Source: an uncultured Acidobacteriota bacterium (GTDB lineage Bacteria > Acidobacteriota > Thermoanaerobaculia > UBA5066). From it: a stretch of 43,211 bases of DNA. Positions within the stretch are counted from its first letter, which is position 1, and every line of letters begins with the position of its first letter. A program made the position numbers and the translations under genes. The notes beneath the pieces were generated by a model. It ran no database searches. It saw nothing but the letters and a program-made list of their open reading frames with translations, and was not told the DNA's origin. Where the stretch lies: contig CALAQS010000357.1 in the NCBI GenBank assembly GCA_937888435.1, positions 1-43,211 of the forward strand, written 5' to 3'. This document shows, one piece after another, positions 9,705-16,210 of the stretch.

Positions 9705-10154
9705 TCAGGCGACGAGCGGAAGAACTTCGACGGTGAGGCCCACGGTCACGTCGCGATGCAGCTTCACGTGGACCGTGTGCGTGCCGAGGCGCTTGATGGG
9801 CTCCTCGAGGTCGATCTTCCGTTTGTCGACCGTGATGCCCTTGGCCTCGAGCGCGTCGGCCACCTCGGACGAAGTCACCGAGCCGTAGAGCGAGTCGTTG
9901 TCGCCCGCCTTCTTGTGGAGGACGATCTTCGCGCCCTCGATGGACTTGGCCACGGCCGCGGCCTGGTCCTTCTCGTGCTCGGTGCGCGCGTCGTAGCGCT
10001 TCCTTTCCTGCTCGAGCCGCTTCAGGTTGCCGTTCGTGGCGGGATACGCGAGCGCTTTGGGCAGCAGGAAATTCCGGCCGTAGCCCTCGGCGACGTTCAC
10101 CACGTCGCCCCGGTGCCCCAGCCCTTTCACGTCGTCGGTCAGGACCAATTTCAT
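9705..10154 (-). CDS. rplI: 50S ribosomal protein L9 (bL9)
   Basis: Binds 23S rRNA at the base of the L1 stalk. The 149-residue length is standard. The N-terminal signature is clear: MKLVLTDDVKGLGHRGDVVNVAEGYGRNFLLPKALA, matching the family pattern G-x2-G-x-V-x-V-x2-G-Y-x-RN-x-L-x-P. A long connecting helix (LKRLEQERKRYDARTEHEKDQAAA) follows. The C-terminal domain has DNDSLYGSVTSSEVADAL. GAGGAG lies 7 nt before the ATG. Last gene of the rpsF-rpsR-DUF2232-rplI run. Confidence 0.97.
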   Translation of the reverse strand: MKLVLTDDVKGLGHRGDVVNVAEGYGRNFLLPKALAYPATNGNLKRLEQERKRYDARTEHEKDQAAAVAKSIEGAKIVLHKKAGDNDSLYGSVTSSEVADALEAKGITVDKRKIDLEEPIKRLGTHTVHVKLHRDVTVGLTVEVLPLVA

Positions 10155-10189
10155 CGCGAGCTCCTCAGGTTTTCGGGCATTGTCGCCGG

Positions 10190-11122
10190 TCAGAATCCGT
10201 CGGGGCCGGGTGGACCCGCGGACTCGCCGCCGGGTCCTCTCTTTTCGAGGCGCGTCCTCACGTCGACGAACTCGTCGAAGAGGCCCGAGAGAGCGAGAAG
10301 AAGGGGAAACGGCATCTGAAAGACCAGCACGTAGACGAGCGCCCGGCCGACGAGGCCGGCTCTTCCGCGGTCGAGAAGAGCGCGGATTATGGCGAGACCC
10401 CTCAGAAAAAACAAGACGCCGAGCGGGAGCAGAAGATCGACGGCGGGCCGGCGAAGCTCCGCGCCACCTACGCCCGCGAGGAGACCCGCGGGCACGAACG
10501 CCGCGGCCGCGGCCAGCGGGGTCCGGAAACGGCTGAAGGACGCCTCGGACCAGTCCGCCTCGGCAAGGCCCGCGCCGCGCGCGAACCCGTAAACGACGAG
10601 GGCCGCGTGAAGCACCGCGGCCGCGAGGACGAGGCCCGCGAGCTGTTCCTCGACCAGGACCCGGCCGAACTCGAAGAGTCGCGCGACGGTCGCGAGCGAG
10701 GACTCGCTCCAGCCGCTCGTTCGGTAGTTGGCGAGCATTTCGGGGACGAGCGCGGCCCAGCGACTCGCGAGGAGGAATCCGGGGTCCCGGCCCGTGGCGA
10801 CCGACACCCCGAGAAGGGCCGCGAGGCCGCCGATCCCCGTGAGTGCGAAGACGACGAGGAGGACGTCGTCCCGCCGACGACCGTCCCGAGCGGCCGCGAA
10901 GAGCGCCACGGCGGGAAGGGCGACGAGGGTGATCGCGAGAACCGCGGCGACGAGCGCACCTTCCGGTACGAGCAGGGCGCCGAGGAGGAGCGCGATCGGG
11001 ACCGACAGGGCCGGCAGGACGAAGCCCGTCGCGAGCCGCTGCGACTCGAGCGCCGCGCGGCCCAGACGCGCGGCCGCATGCGGCGCCAGAACGAGGCCGA
11101 AGGGCGGCGCCGCCGCGGTCAA
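10190..11122 (-). CDS. DUF2232 (YybS-like) polytopic membrane protein
   Basis: 310 residues, strongly hydrophobic with about seven to eight membrane segments (for example LPALSVPIALLLGALLVPEG, LVAAVLAITLVALPAVALFAA, LVLLLGVLFFLRG-like stretches) and a Pro/Gly-rich tail. Position between rpsR and rplI matches the DUF2232/YybS family, which sits beside rplI in many genomes; the call rests mainly on that context and on topology. The start is uncertain. The listed TTG has no good ribosome site, and the frame stays open and hydrophobic (about 14 more codons) up to the rpsR stop with no ATG or GTG. Translation may therefore be coupled to rpsR through an unusual start. Function unknown. Confidence 0.6.
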   Translation of the reverse strand: MTAAAPPFGLVLAPHAAARLGRAALESQRLATGFVLPALSVPIALLLGALLVPEGALVAAVLAITLVALPAVALFAAARDGRRRDDVLLVVFALTGIGGLAALLGVSVATGRDPGFLLASRWAALVPEMLANYRTSGWSESSLATVARLFEFGRVLVEEQLAGLVLAAAVLHAALVVYGFARGAGLAEADWSEASFSRFRTPLAAAAAFVPAGLLAGVGGAELRRPAVDLLLPLGVLFFLRGLAIIRALLDRGRAGLVGRALVYVLVFQMPFPLLLALSGLFDEFVDVRTRLEKRGPGGESAGPPGPDGF

Positions 11123-11162
11123 CGCCGCCGCGAGCGCCGCCCCGAGGACGGCGAGAGCTCGC

Positions 11163-11414
11163 TTAATCGGAGACGTATGGCAGAAGCGCGAGGTAGCGCG
11201 CGCGCTTGATGGCGGTCGCCAGCTTGCGCTGGTAGAAAGCGGACGTTCCGCTGATGCGGCGCGGAAGGATCTTCGCGCGCTCGGGGACGAATCCCGCGAG
11301 GAGCTTCACGTCCTTGAAGTCGATGTAGCCGATCTTCTCGACCGTGAACTTGCAGACGCGCTTACGGCGCACGAAGAACTTCTTCTTGACGGGCTTGCGA
11401 ACGGGAGCAGCCAT
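11163..11414 (-). CDS. rpsR: 30S ribosomal protein S18 (bS18)
   Basis: 83 residues; pairs with S6 on the 30S platform. Conserved blocks: [62 protein letters not shown], nearly the entire protein core. The N-terminus is a basic tail ([13 protein letters not shown]). Only one cysteine is present, so this is not a zinc-binding copy. AGGAG lies 7-8 nt before the ATG. It follows rpsF after about 25 nt; no ssb gene lies between them, unlike in many bacteria. Confidence 0.97.
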   Translation of the reverse strand: MAAPVRKPVKKKFFVRRKRVCKFTVEKIGYIDFKDVKLLAGFVPERAKILPRRISGTSAFYQRKLATAIKRARYLALLPYVSD

Positions 11415-11439
11415 TGTGTTTCTCCTGATCCTTCCCGCG

Positions 11440-11889
11440 TCACTCGGGGCGGGAGTCGCCGGCCGGCTCGGCCGGGGGCATGGTGGAGGAAGCGGCGGAC
11501 GGACCGGCGTACGGCGCTTCGGACGCCTCGGGGCGCGGGCGGCGCGGCTTCGTGTTGCGCGCCACCTTCAGGCCGTGCTTGACCTCCTCGTCGATCCGAA
11601 CGGAGAGGAACCGCAGGATGTCTTCCGAGAGCCGCATCTTGCGCTGCACCTCTGCGACGCATGCCGTGGGCGCCCGGAACAGGAAGTTGTGGTACGTCGC
11701 CTCGGTCCTTTTCTTGACGGAGTAGGCGAGACGGCGGCGTCCCATCGACTCGTCCTTCTCGATCGTGGCGCCGTTGTCGACGAGGAGCTTGCGGAACTCG
11801 TCGACGACGGCGAGGGCTCCCGCCTCGTCCTTTTCGGGGACGACGAGAAAGACCATGTCGTACTGGCGTTGAGGGTTCGGGGTGGTCAC
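11440..11889 (-). CDS. rpsF: 30S ribosomal protein S6 (bS6) with extended tail
   Basis: 149 residues; the S6 fold covers about residues 8-105 ([52 protein letters not shown]). The last 40 residues are an extended low-complexity tail rich in Pro, Ala and Arg ([22 protein letters not shown]), longer than the usual acidic S6 tail. The start is GTG with AGGAGGAG just upstream, a strong ribosome site. First gene of rpsF-rpsR-DUF2232-rplI and 120 nt downstream of pth on the same strand. Confidence 0.95.
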   Translation of the reverse strand: MTTPNPQRQYDMVFLVVPEKDEAGALAVVDEFRKLLVDNGATIEKDESMGRRRLAYSVKKRTEATYHNFLFRAPTACVAEVQRKMRLSEDILRFLSVRIDEEVKHGLKVARNTKPRRPRPEASEAPYAGPSAASSTMPPAEPAGDSRPE

Positions 11890-11945
11890 GGGGTCTCCTC
11901 CTTCTGGATCGCGCCGGTTTACGCCCGGTCGCGAGGCGCGGCTGT

Positions 11946-11958
11946 GGACCTCAGGTCC
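11946..11958 (-). promoter_or_regulatory. Inverted repeat in the rpsF leader
   Basis: GGACC-TGA-GGTCC lies about 57 nt before the rpsF GTG, flanked by CCG trinucleotides. S6:S18 autoregulatory leaders in many bacteria present CCG next to a hairpin, so this may be such a binding site. The resemblance is weak and judged by eye only. Confidence 0.25.
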
Positions 11959-12012
11959 GGTGCCGGGCCAAGGCTGTGGTTCGACGGCACGCCGGCGAAC
12001 GCGGGTTGAAGA

Positions 12013-12603
12013 TCAGCTCGCCGGATCCTCCTCCGGCGAACGGTTGAAACGGTTCATGGCGGCGTCGATTCCCTCGGTGACGAACACGGAGAGGGCTTCG
12101 CACGCCAATGCGGTCGCCTCGTCCACGACGGGGCGCTCCACCTTCGAAAAGCGCGAGAGCACGTACGTGTCGAGCGCCTCTCCCGGCTGGAAGTTCTCCC
12201 CGCGCACGCCGAGGCGCAGGCGCGGGATCGCGCTCGTGCCGAAGCAGTCGATCACGGATTGCAGCCCCTTCTGGCCGCCGGAGGAGCCCGATCGGCGAAT
12301 GCGGATCGCACCGACGGGCAGCGCCGCGTCGTCGGAGACGACGACGAGCCGCTCGAGGGAGACGCCATACTTGAGCGCGAGGCCCTTCACGGACTCGCCC
12401 GACGCGTTCATGTACGTCTGCGGCCGGGCGACGACGACCGTTTGGTCTCCGACCTTGACGCGCCCCGTGAGCGCGCGGCAGTCGAGTCGGTCGAGACGCG
12501 GCGGACGGCCGGCGACCTTCCGGGCGAACGCCTGCACGACGTCGAAGCCGACGTTGTGGCGCGTTCCGGTATACCGGTCGCCGGGGTTGCCGAGTCCCAC
12601 CAC
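12013..12603 (-). CDS. pth: Peptidyl-tRNA hydrolase
   Basis: Releases peptides from peptidyl-tRNA that drops off ribosomes. About 196 residues, usual length. Visible motifs: VVGLGNPGDRYTGTRHNVGFDVV at the start (the HN pair includes the catalytic His), RPQTYMNASGESV (substrate-binding Asn) and SDDAALPVGAIRIRRSGSSGGQKGLQSVI. The start is not certain. I give the first of two adjacent GTG codons (LVVGLGNPG), where family homology begins, but there is no Shine-Dalgarno before it. The frame is open across the rplY stop 20 nt upstream, so translation is probably coupled to rplY termination. Confidence 0.93.
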   Translation of the reverse strand: MVGLGNPGDRYTGTRHNVGFDVVQAFARKVAGRPPRLDRLDCRALTGRVKVGDQTVVVARPQTYMNASGESVKGLALKYGVSLERLVVVSDDAALPVGAIRIRRSGSSGGQKGLQSVIDCFGTSAIPRLRLGVRGENFQPGEALDTYVLSRFSKVERPVVDEATALACEALSVFVTEGIDAAMNRFNRSPEEDPAS

Positions 12604-12623
12604 GAGGAAGAGGTCGTCCGTGC

Positions 12624-13385
12624 CTATTTCTTTTCCTTCTTCTCCGCCTTGCCCTCGGCTTTCGCCGGCACCGCGGCTTTCCCAGCCGCGGCGGGCTCGG
12701 CGCCTTCCTCTTCCTTCTTGCCCTTCTTGATCACCTCGGGCTCGGCGGCCGGGGCGGCGGCGCCCTCGACGCCGACGACCTCTGCGGCGGCCGGAGCGAC
12801 GACTTCCTCGGCCTTCGGCACGCCGACGTGCGCGATCACGCGGCCCGCGTTCTCGAGGACCTTGATCTTGTCGCTGAGCTTGAGGTCCGACACGCGCAGC
12901 GAGTCGTGCATCTCCATGGCGGAGACGTCCACCTTCACGGACTCTGGAATGTCCGCGGGAAGGCACTCGATGAGGATCTCGTGCGTGACGATGTTCAGAA
13001 TGCCGCCCGCGTTCCTGACGCCGCTCGGCACGCCCTCGATCGCGATCTCGCTCTTGACGCGGAGCTTTCGGTCGAGAAGCACGCGCACGAAGTCGACGTG
13101 CAGCATCTTCCGCGAGACGGGGTCGAGCGTGAGGTCGCGGATCATGACGTGGCGCGTCTGGCTCGTGCCCTTCAGATTGACCTTGAAGATGGCGTTGGAG
13201 TGCAGACCCTTGTTGAGAAGGGTCGCGAGGGTCTTGCGCGGCACCTGCAGCGACCACGTCTCCATGTCCTTGCCGCCTCCGTAGAGGACGGCCGGGATCT
13301 GGTCCTGCGCGCGCAGGCGGTTCGCGGCGTTCTTTCCGGTGGTGAGCCGCTTTTCGACCTCGACGACGATCTGTTCCTGGAGCAT
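12624..13385 (-). CDS. rplY: 50S ribosomal protein L25, CTC form (bL25)
   Basis: 253 residues: the 5S rRNA-binding L25 domain (about 1-95: GKNAANRLRAQDQIPAVLYGG, RDLTLDPVSRKMLHVDF), then the TL5/CTC C-terminal domain (about 100-190: GVPSGVRNAGGILNIVTHEILIECLPADIPE, KVDVSAMEMHDSLRVSDL), and a low-complexity tail of about 60 residues rich in Ala, Glu and Lys ending KAEKKEKK. AAGGAAG lies close before the ATG. Located between prs and pth, the order seen in many Gram-negative bacteria. Confidence 0.96.
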   Translation of the reverse strand: MLQEQIVVEVEKRLTTGKNAANRLRAQDQIPAVLYGGGKDMETWSLQVPRKTLATLLNKGLHSNAIFKVNLKGTSQTRHVMIRDLTLDPVSRKMLHVDFVRVLLDRKLRVKSEIAIEGVPSGVRNAGGILNIVTHEILIECLPADIPESVKVDVSAMEMHDSLRVSDLKLSDKIKVLENAGRVIAHVGVPKAEEVVAPAAAEVVGVEGAAAPAAEPEVIKKGKKEEEGAEPAAAGKAAVPAKAEGKAEKKEKK

Positions 13386-13443
13386 GGCTTCCTTTCAGGG
13401 GCGCCCGGTCCGGGGGGAATTCCCCGGGCGGGCGGTCCTTACG

Positions 13444-14397
13444 CTAGACGAAAAGGGACGAGACGCTCGCCCCCTGGTGAATGCGCTGGATCGCCTCCGC
13501 GAGAAGAGGCGCGATGGAGAGTGGCGTGACGAGCGGGCAGCGCGCGAGCTTCTCGTCGAGCGGAACGGTGTTCGTGCAGAACACGCGCTCGATGGGGCTC
13601 GCGTTGACGCGGTCGATGGCGGGGCCGGACAGCACGGGATGCACGCACCCGGCGAAAATGCGGCGCACGCCCGCGTCCCGGAGCGCGATGACCGTATTGA
13701 TCAGCGTGCCGGCGGTGTCGATGATGTCGTCCACGACGACGACGTTGCGGTCCCTCACGTCACCGATGACGTGCAGGACCTCGACCTCGTTCTTCCCTTT
13801 CCGCCGCTTGTCCACGATCGCGAGGCCCGCGCCGAGACGCTTCGCGAACGCGCGCGCGCGCTCGACGCCGCCCGCGTCCGGCGAGACGACGGTGAGCGGG
13901 TCGAGGTTCGCGTCGCGGATCGCGTCGAGGAGGACGGGCGCCGCGAAGAGGTGGTCCACGGGGATGTTGAAGAAGCCCTGAATCTGCGCGGCATGCAGGT
14001 CCACGCAGAGGACGCGGTCGGCACCCGCCGCCACGATGAGGTCGGCGATGAGCTTCGCGGTGATCGGGACACGCGGTTTGTCCTTGCGGTCCTGCCGCGC
14101 GTAGCCGTAGTACGGGAGCACGGCGGTCACGCGCGACGCCGAGGAGCGCTTGAACGCGTCGAGCATGATGAGGAGCTCCATGATGTTGTGGTTCGCCGGC
14201 GGGCCCGTGGGCTGCACGACGAACACGTCCGCGCCCCGGACGTTCTCCTCGATCTGGCAGTAATTCTCGCCGTCGGAGAAATTGTAGAGCGTGACGCGGC
14301 CGGCCTCCCGGCCGAGGTTCCGGCAAATCTCGCCCGTGAGGGCCGGATGTGACCGCCCTCCGAAGACTTTCAGATCGCCGTACGGAAATCGTTCCAT
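13444..14397 (-). CDS. prs: Ribose-phosphate pyrophosphokinase (PRPP synthetase)
   Basis: Makes PRPP from ribose 5-phosphate and ATP for nucleotide, His and Trp synthesis. 317 residues, standard class I length. Motifs: FSDGENYCQIEENVRGADVFVVQ near residue 40, PYYGYARQDRKDKPRVPITAK near 95 (ATP-binding flexible loop), the metal/catalytic DLHAAQIQGFFNIPVDHL near 130, SPDAGGVERA near 170 and the PRPP loop VVVVDDIIDTAGTL near 220. A possible -10 (TAACCT) lies 9 nt before the ATG, but readthrough from ispE/tRNA-Gln is equally likely. Confidence 0.98.
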   Translation of the reverse strand: MERFPYGDLKVFGGRSHPALTGEICRNLGREAGRVTLYNFSDGENYCQIEENVRGADVFVVQPTGPPANHNIMELLIMLDAFKRSSASRVTAVLPYYGYARQDRKDKPRVPITAKLIADLIVAAGADRVLCVDLHAAQIQGFFNIPVDHLFAAPVLLDAIRDANLDPLTVVSPDAGGVERARAFAKRLGAGLAIVDKRRKGKNEVEVLHVIGDVRDRNVVVVDDIIDTAGTLINTVIALRDAGVRRIFAGCVHPVLSGPAIDRVNASPIERVFCTNTVPLDEKLARCPLVTPLSIAPLLAEAIQRIHQGASVSSLFV

Positions 14398-14425
14398 GAT
14401 GCGTTCAGGTTAGCGATGCGGAGCT

Positions 14426-14500
14426 TGGCTGGGGAGGGAGGATTCGAACCTCCGAATGGCGGTTCCAAAGACCGCTGACTTACCACTTGTCGACTCCCCA
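14426..14500 (-). tRNA. tRNA-Gln (anticodon TTG)
   Basis: On the minus strand the acceptor arm TGGGGAG pairs with CTCCCCA, followed by G and an encoded CCA. The anticodon arm is GCGGT-CTTTGGA-ACCGC, giving anticodon TTG (Gln). The T arm is GGAGG-TTCGAAT-CCTCC and the D loop contains AGTGGTAAG. 75 nt including CCA. It sits between ispE and prs on the same strand, so it is probably processed from an operon transcript; this tRNA position between ispE and prs is a familiar arrangement. Confidence 0.97.
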
Positions 14501-14537
14501 TCCGGAAGTCCCACGTGGATTCTCGCGCAAGCGGAGG

Positions 14538-15452
14538 TCATCCGCGTTGCGCCCTGGCGGAGGGCATCGCGCGGCGCGCGAACGCCACCTTCGAAACGGT
14601 CGTCACGATCGTCATCGTCGCCATCACTTCTTTCCGAAGCCCCGCGAGCCCTTCGAAGGCGCGCTGGGCGCTTTTTGCGTCGCCGAATACCCCGAACACC
14701 GTCGAGCCGCTCCCGGACAGACGCGCGCTCGTCGCGCCGTGGTCCAACAGGGCCAGACGGAGCCTGCGCAGCTCCCCCCGAAGAGATTCCGCCGCCGGCT
14801 CCAAGTCGTTCCGATCCGATCCGCCACCAGAACCGGAACCGCGAAGGTTAGTTTGGGCGGCCGAATCTGTCAACGCGGGTGCCGAAAACAGCCCGTAAAC
14901 CGCTGCCGTGGAAAGGAAAAATGGCGGAAAGGCGAGGACAAGCCATTCCTCGGGCTTGTCCGGCATGGCCTCCAGAATCTCGCCCCGGCCGGTCCCGCGA
15001 GCGCGGCCGCCAATCAGAAAAAACGGCACATCCGACCCGATTTCGGCGGCGAGAAGGTGCAGGTCGGCGTCGGTGGCAGATAGATTCCACAGTCCGGAGA
15101 GCCCGCGAAGGGCCGCAGCGGCGTTCGAACTGCCTCCGCCAAGCCCACCACCGATCGGAATTCTCTTGGAAAGGTGAATGTCCGCTCCAGAAGCACCGCC
15201 GAAGCGCGCTTTCAGGGCTCTCGCCGCCTGAAGAACGAGATTGTCGTCGCCCGCCGACAGATCGGCGCCCTCGATCGTCAGGACGAGGCGGCCATCTTTC
15301 CTTTCTTGGAAATCGATCCTGTCCGTCAGGTCGATCGTCTGGAAGATGGTGTCGATCTCGTGATAGCCGTCGCGCCTCTTCCCGAGAACCCGCAGGTCGC
15401 GGTTCACTTTCGCAAACGCCTCGACGGTGAGAGCCCTTCCGATCTCCGTCAT
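14538..15452 (-). CDS. ispE: 4-diphosphocytidyl-2-C-methyl-D-erythritol kinase
   Basis: GHMP-family kinase of the MEP isoprenoid pathway, phosphorylating the 2-hydroxyl of CDP-ME. 304 residues. The N-terminal FAKVNRDLRVLGKRRDGYHEIDTIF contains the catalytic Lys region and the GYH signature. The ATP-binding P-loop is IPIGGGLGGGSSNAAAAL, with SDVPFFLIGG following and a C-terminal SGSGSTVFGVF GHMP motif. The ATG overlaps the stop of the lipoprotein gene by 4 nt (ATGA). Two copies of the dispersed TTC-N3-GAA-type motif lie in it and use AT-rich codons even across the conserved KRIPIGGG stretch. The tail has an unusually Arg/Ala-rich end. Confidence 0.95.
   Translation of the reverse strand: MTEIGRALTVEAFAKVNRDLRVLGKRRDGYHEIDTIFQTIDLTDRIDFQERKDGRLVLTIEGADLSAGDDNLVLQAARALKARFGGASGADIHLSKRIPIGGGLGGGSSNAAAALRGLSGLWNLSATDADLHLLAAEIGSDVPFFLIGGRARGTGRGEILEAMPDKPEEWLVLAFPPFFLSTAAVYGLFSAPALTDSAAQTNLRGSGSGGGSDRNDLEPAAESLRGELRRLRLALLDHGATSARLSGSGSTVFGVFGDAKSAQRAFEGLAGLRKEVMATMTIVTTVSKVAFARRAMPSARAQRG
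15156..15180 (+). repeat. Dispersed motif copy (variant) in ispE
   Basis: CGGAATTCTCTTGGAAAGGT followed by GAATG. The core is looser (TTC-N5-GAA). Overlies codons for the conserved KRIPIGGG start of the kinase P-loop. Confidence 0.4.
15293..15316 (-). repeat. Dispersed motif copy in ispE
   Basis: Minus strand GATTTCCAAGAAAGGAAAGA; core TTC-CAA-GAA. Read in frame as DFQERKDG. Confidence 0.55.
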
Positions 15453-16210
15453 GCCGGGGGGACCAGTTCGCCCTCGGGCCAGGACGAATAAGACTCGAGT
15501 GTGAGGACGGCCCGGCCTTCCGGGCCGTTTGCCTCGATGCGGCGCGGAACGCCTTCCCCCGGCTGCAGCTTCACGGTCTCGTCGTTCGGGAAAGAGAATT
15601 CGATCGGCCTTCCCTCGCGGTCCAGCAGAGCGGTGCGCTTCGAGGCATCGATGTGCAGTCTCACGCCTCTCGGAGTTTCTTCGAATGGCCATGAGGGCGA
15701 GGCGGGGGCGTCCGGCGCGCCGAGGACGCAGGCGATGAGGTCGGACGACGCGAGCCTTCCCGGGAAAGGCGAGGCGCCATCGCCATCTGCGATCGCGTGC
15801 CCGGCATCGGCGCCAGCCGCGCCCGTCCCCTTTCTAAGAAATCCCCCTCTTCCGCTCCCCGCGATCGGCGCCGAAGCGCGCCAATGGAGCGTGCCCGTCG
15901 CGCCATCCCACCAGACGGACAGGTAGCCGCGCGCGATCGCGCCGACGTTCCGCGAGACCTCCGCCTTGAAGAGCGCTTTGAAACGGCGGGTGGAATCCCA
16001 CGCAGCGAGCCGCGCCTTCTCGTACGATTGGAGAACCGAAGAGGAGATTTCTTTGAAACGTGAAGAGGGCGGCGCCTGCGCTCCGGGGCCTGTCGCGGCA
16101 CGAGCCGGCGCCCCGCTGCCGCATCCAATCTCTAAGGAGAAAACCAGCGAGGCGAGAGCCCCTCCGGCAACCCGCAGCAGATGGGGGTGCCTCGCGCAGC
16201 GCGTCTTCAC
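15449..16210 (-). CDS. Putative LolB-like outer-membrane lipoprotein
   Basis: 253 residues with a lipoprotein-type signal (GGALASLVFSLEIGC; the -3 residue is Glu, so the lipobox is imperfect). The mature part has features of LolA/LolB-like beta proteins: RGYLSVWWDGATGTLHWRASAPIAG, SFPNDETVKLQPGEGVPRRIEAN and alternating hydrophobic strands. The strongest support is position: it lies directly before ispE and prs, where lolB sits in many Gram-negative genomes, overlapping ispE and the TPR gene by 4 nt each. LolB inserts lipoproteins into the outer membrane; that role is inferred. Two dispersed motif copies are inside, one near the mature N-terminus (SSRFKEISSSVL). Confidence 0.55.
   Translation of the reverse strand: MKTRCARHPHLLRVAGGALASLVFSLEIGCGSGAPARAATGPGAQAPPSSRFKEISSSVLQSYEKARLAAWDSTRRFKALFKAEVSRNVGAIARGYLSVWWDGATGTLHWRASAPIAGSGRGGFLRKGTGAAGADAGHAIADGDGASPFPGRLASSDLIACVLGAPDAPASPSWPFEETPRGVRLHIDASKRTALLDREGRPIEFSFPNDETVKLQPGEGVPRRIEANGPEGRAVLTLESYSSWPEGELVPPA
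15826..15847 (-). repeat. Dispersed motif copy in the LolB-like gene
   Basis: Minus strand GGGGATTTCTTAGAAAGGGG; core TTC-TTA-GAA. Encodes GFLRKG. Confidence 0.6.
16043..16067 (+). repeat. Dispersed motif copy in the LolB-like gene
   Basis: GAGATTTCTTTGAAACGTGA then AGAG; core TTC-TTT-GAA. Opposite orientation to the gene. Confidence 0.65.
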
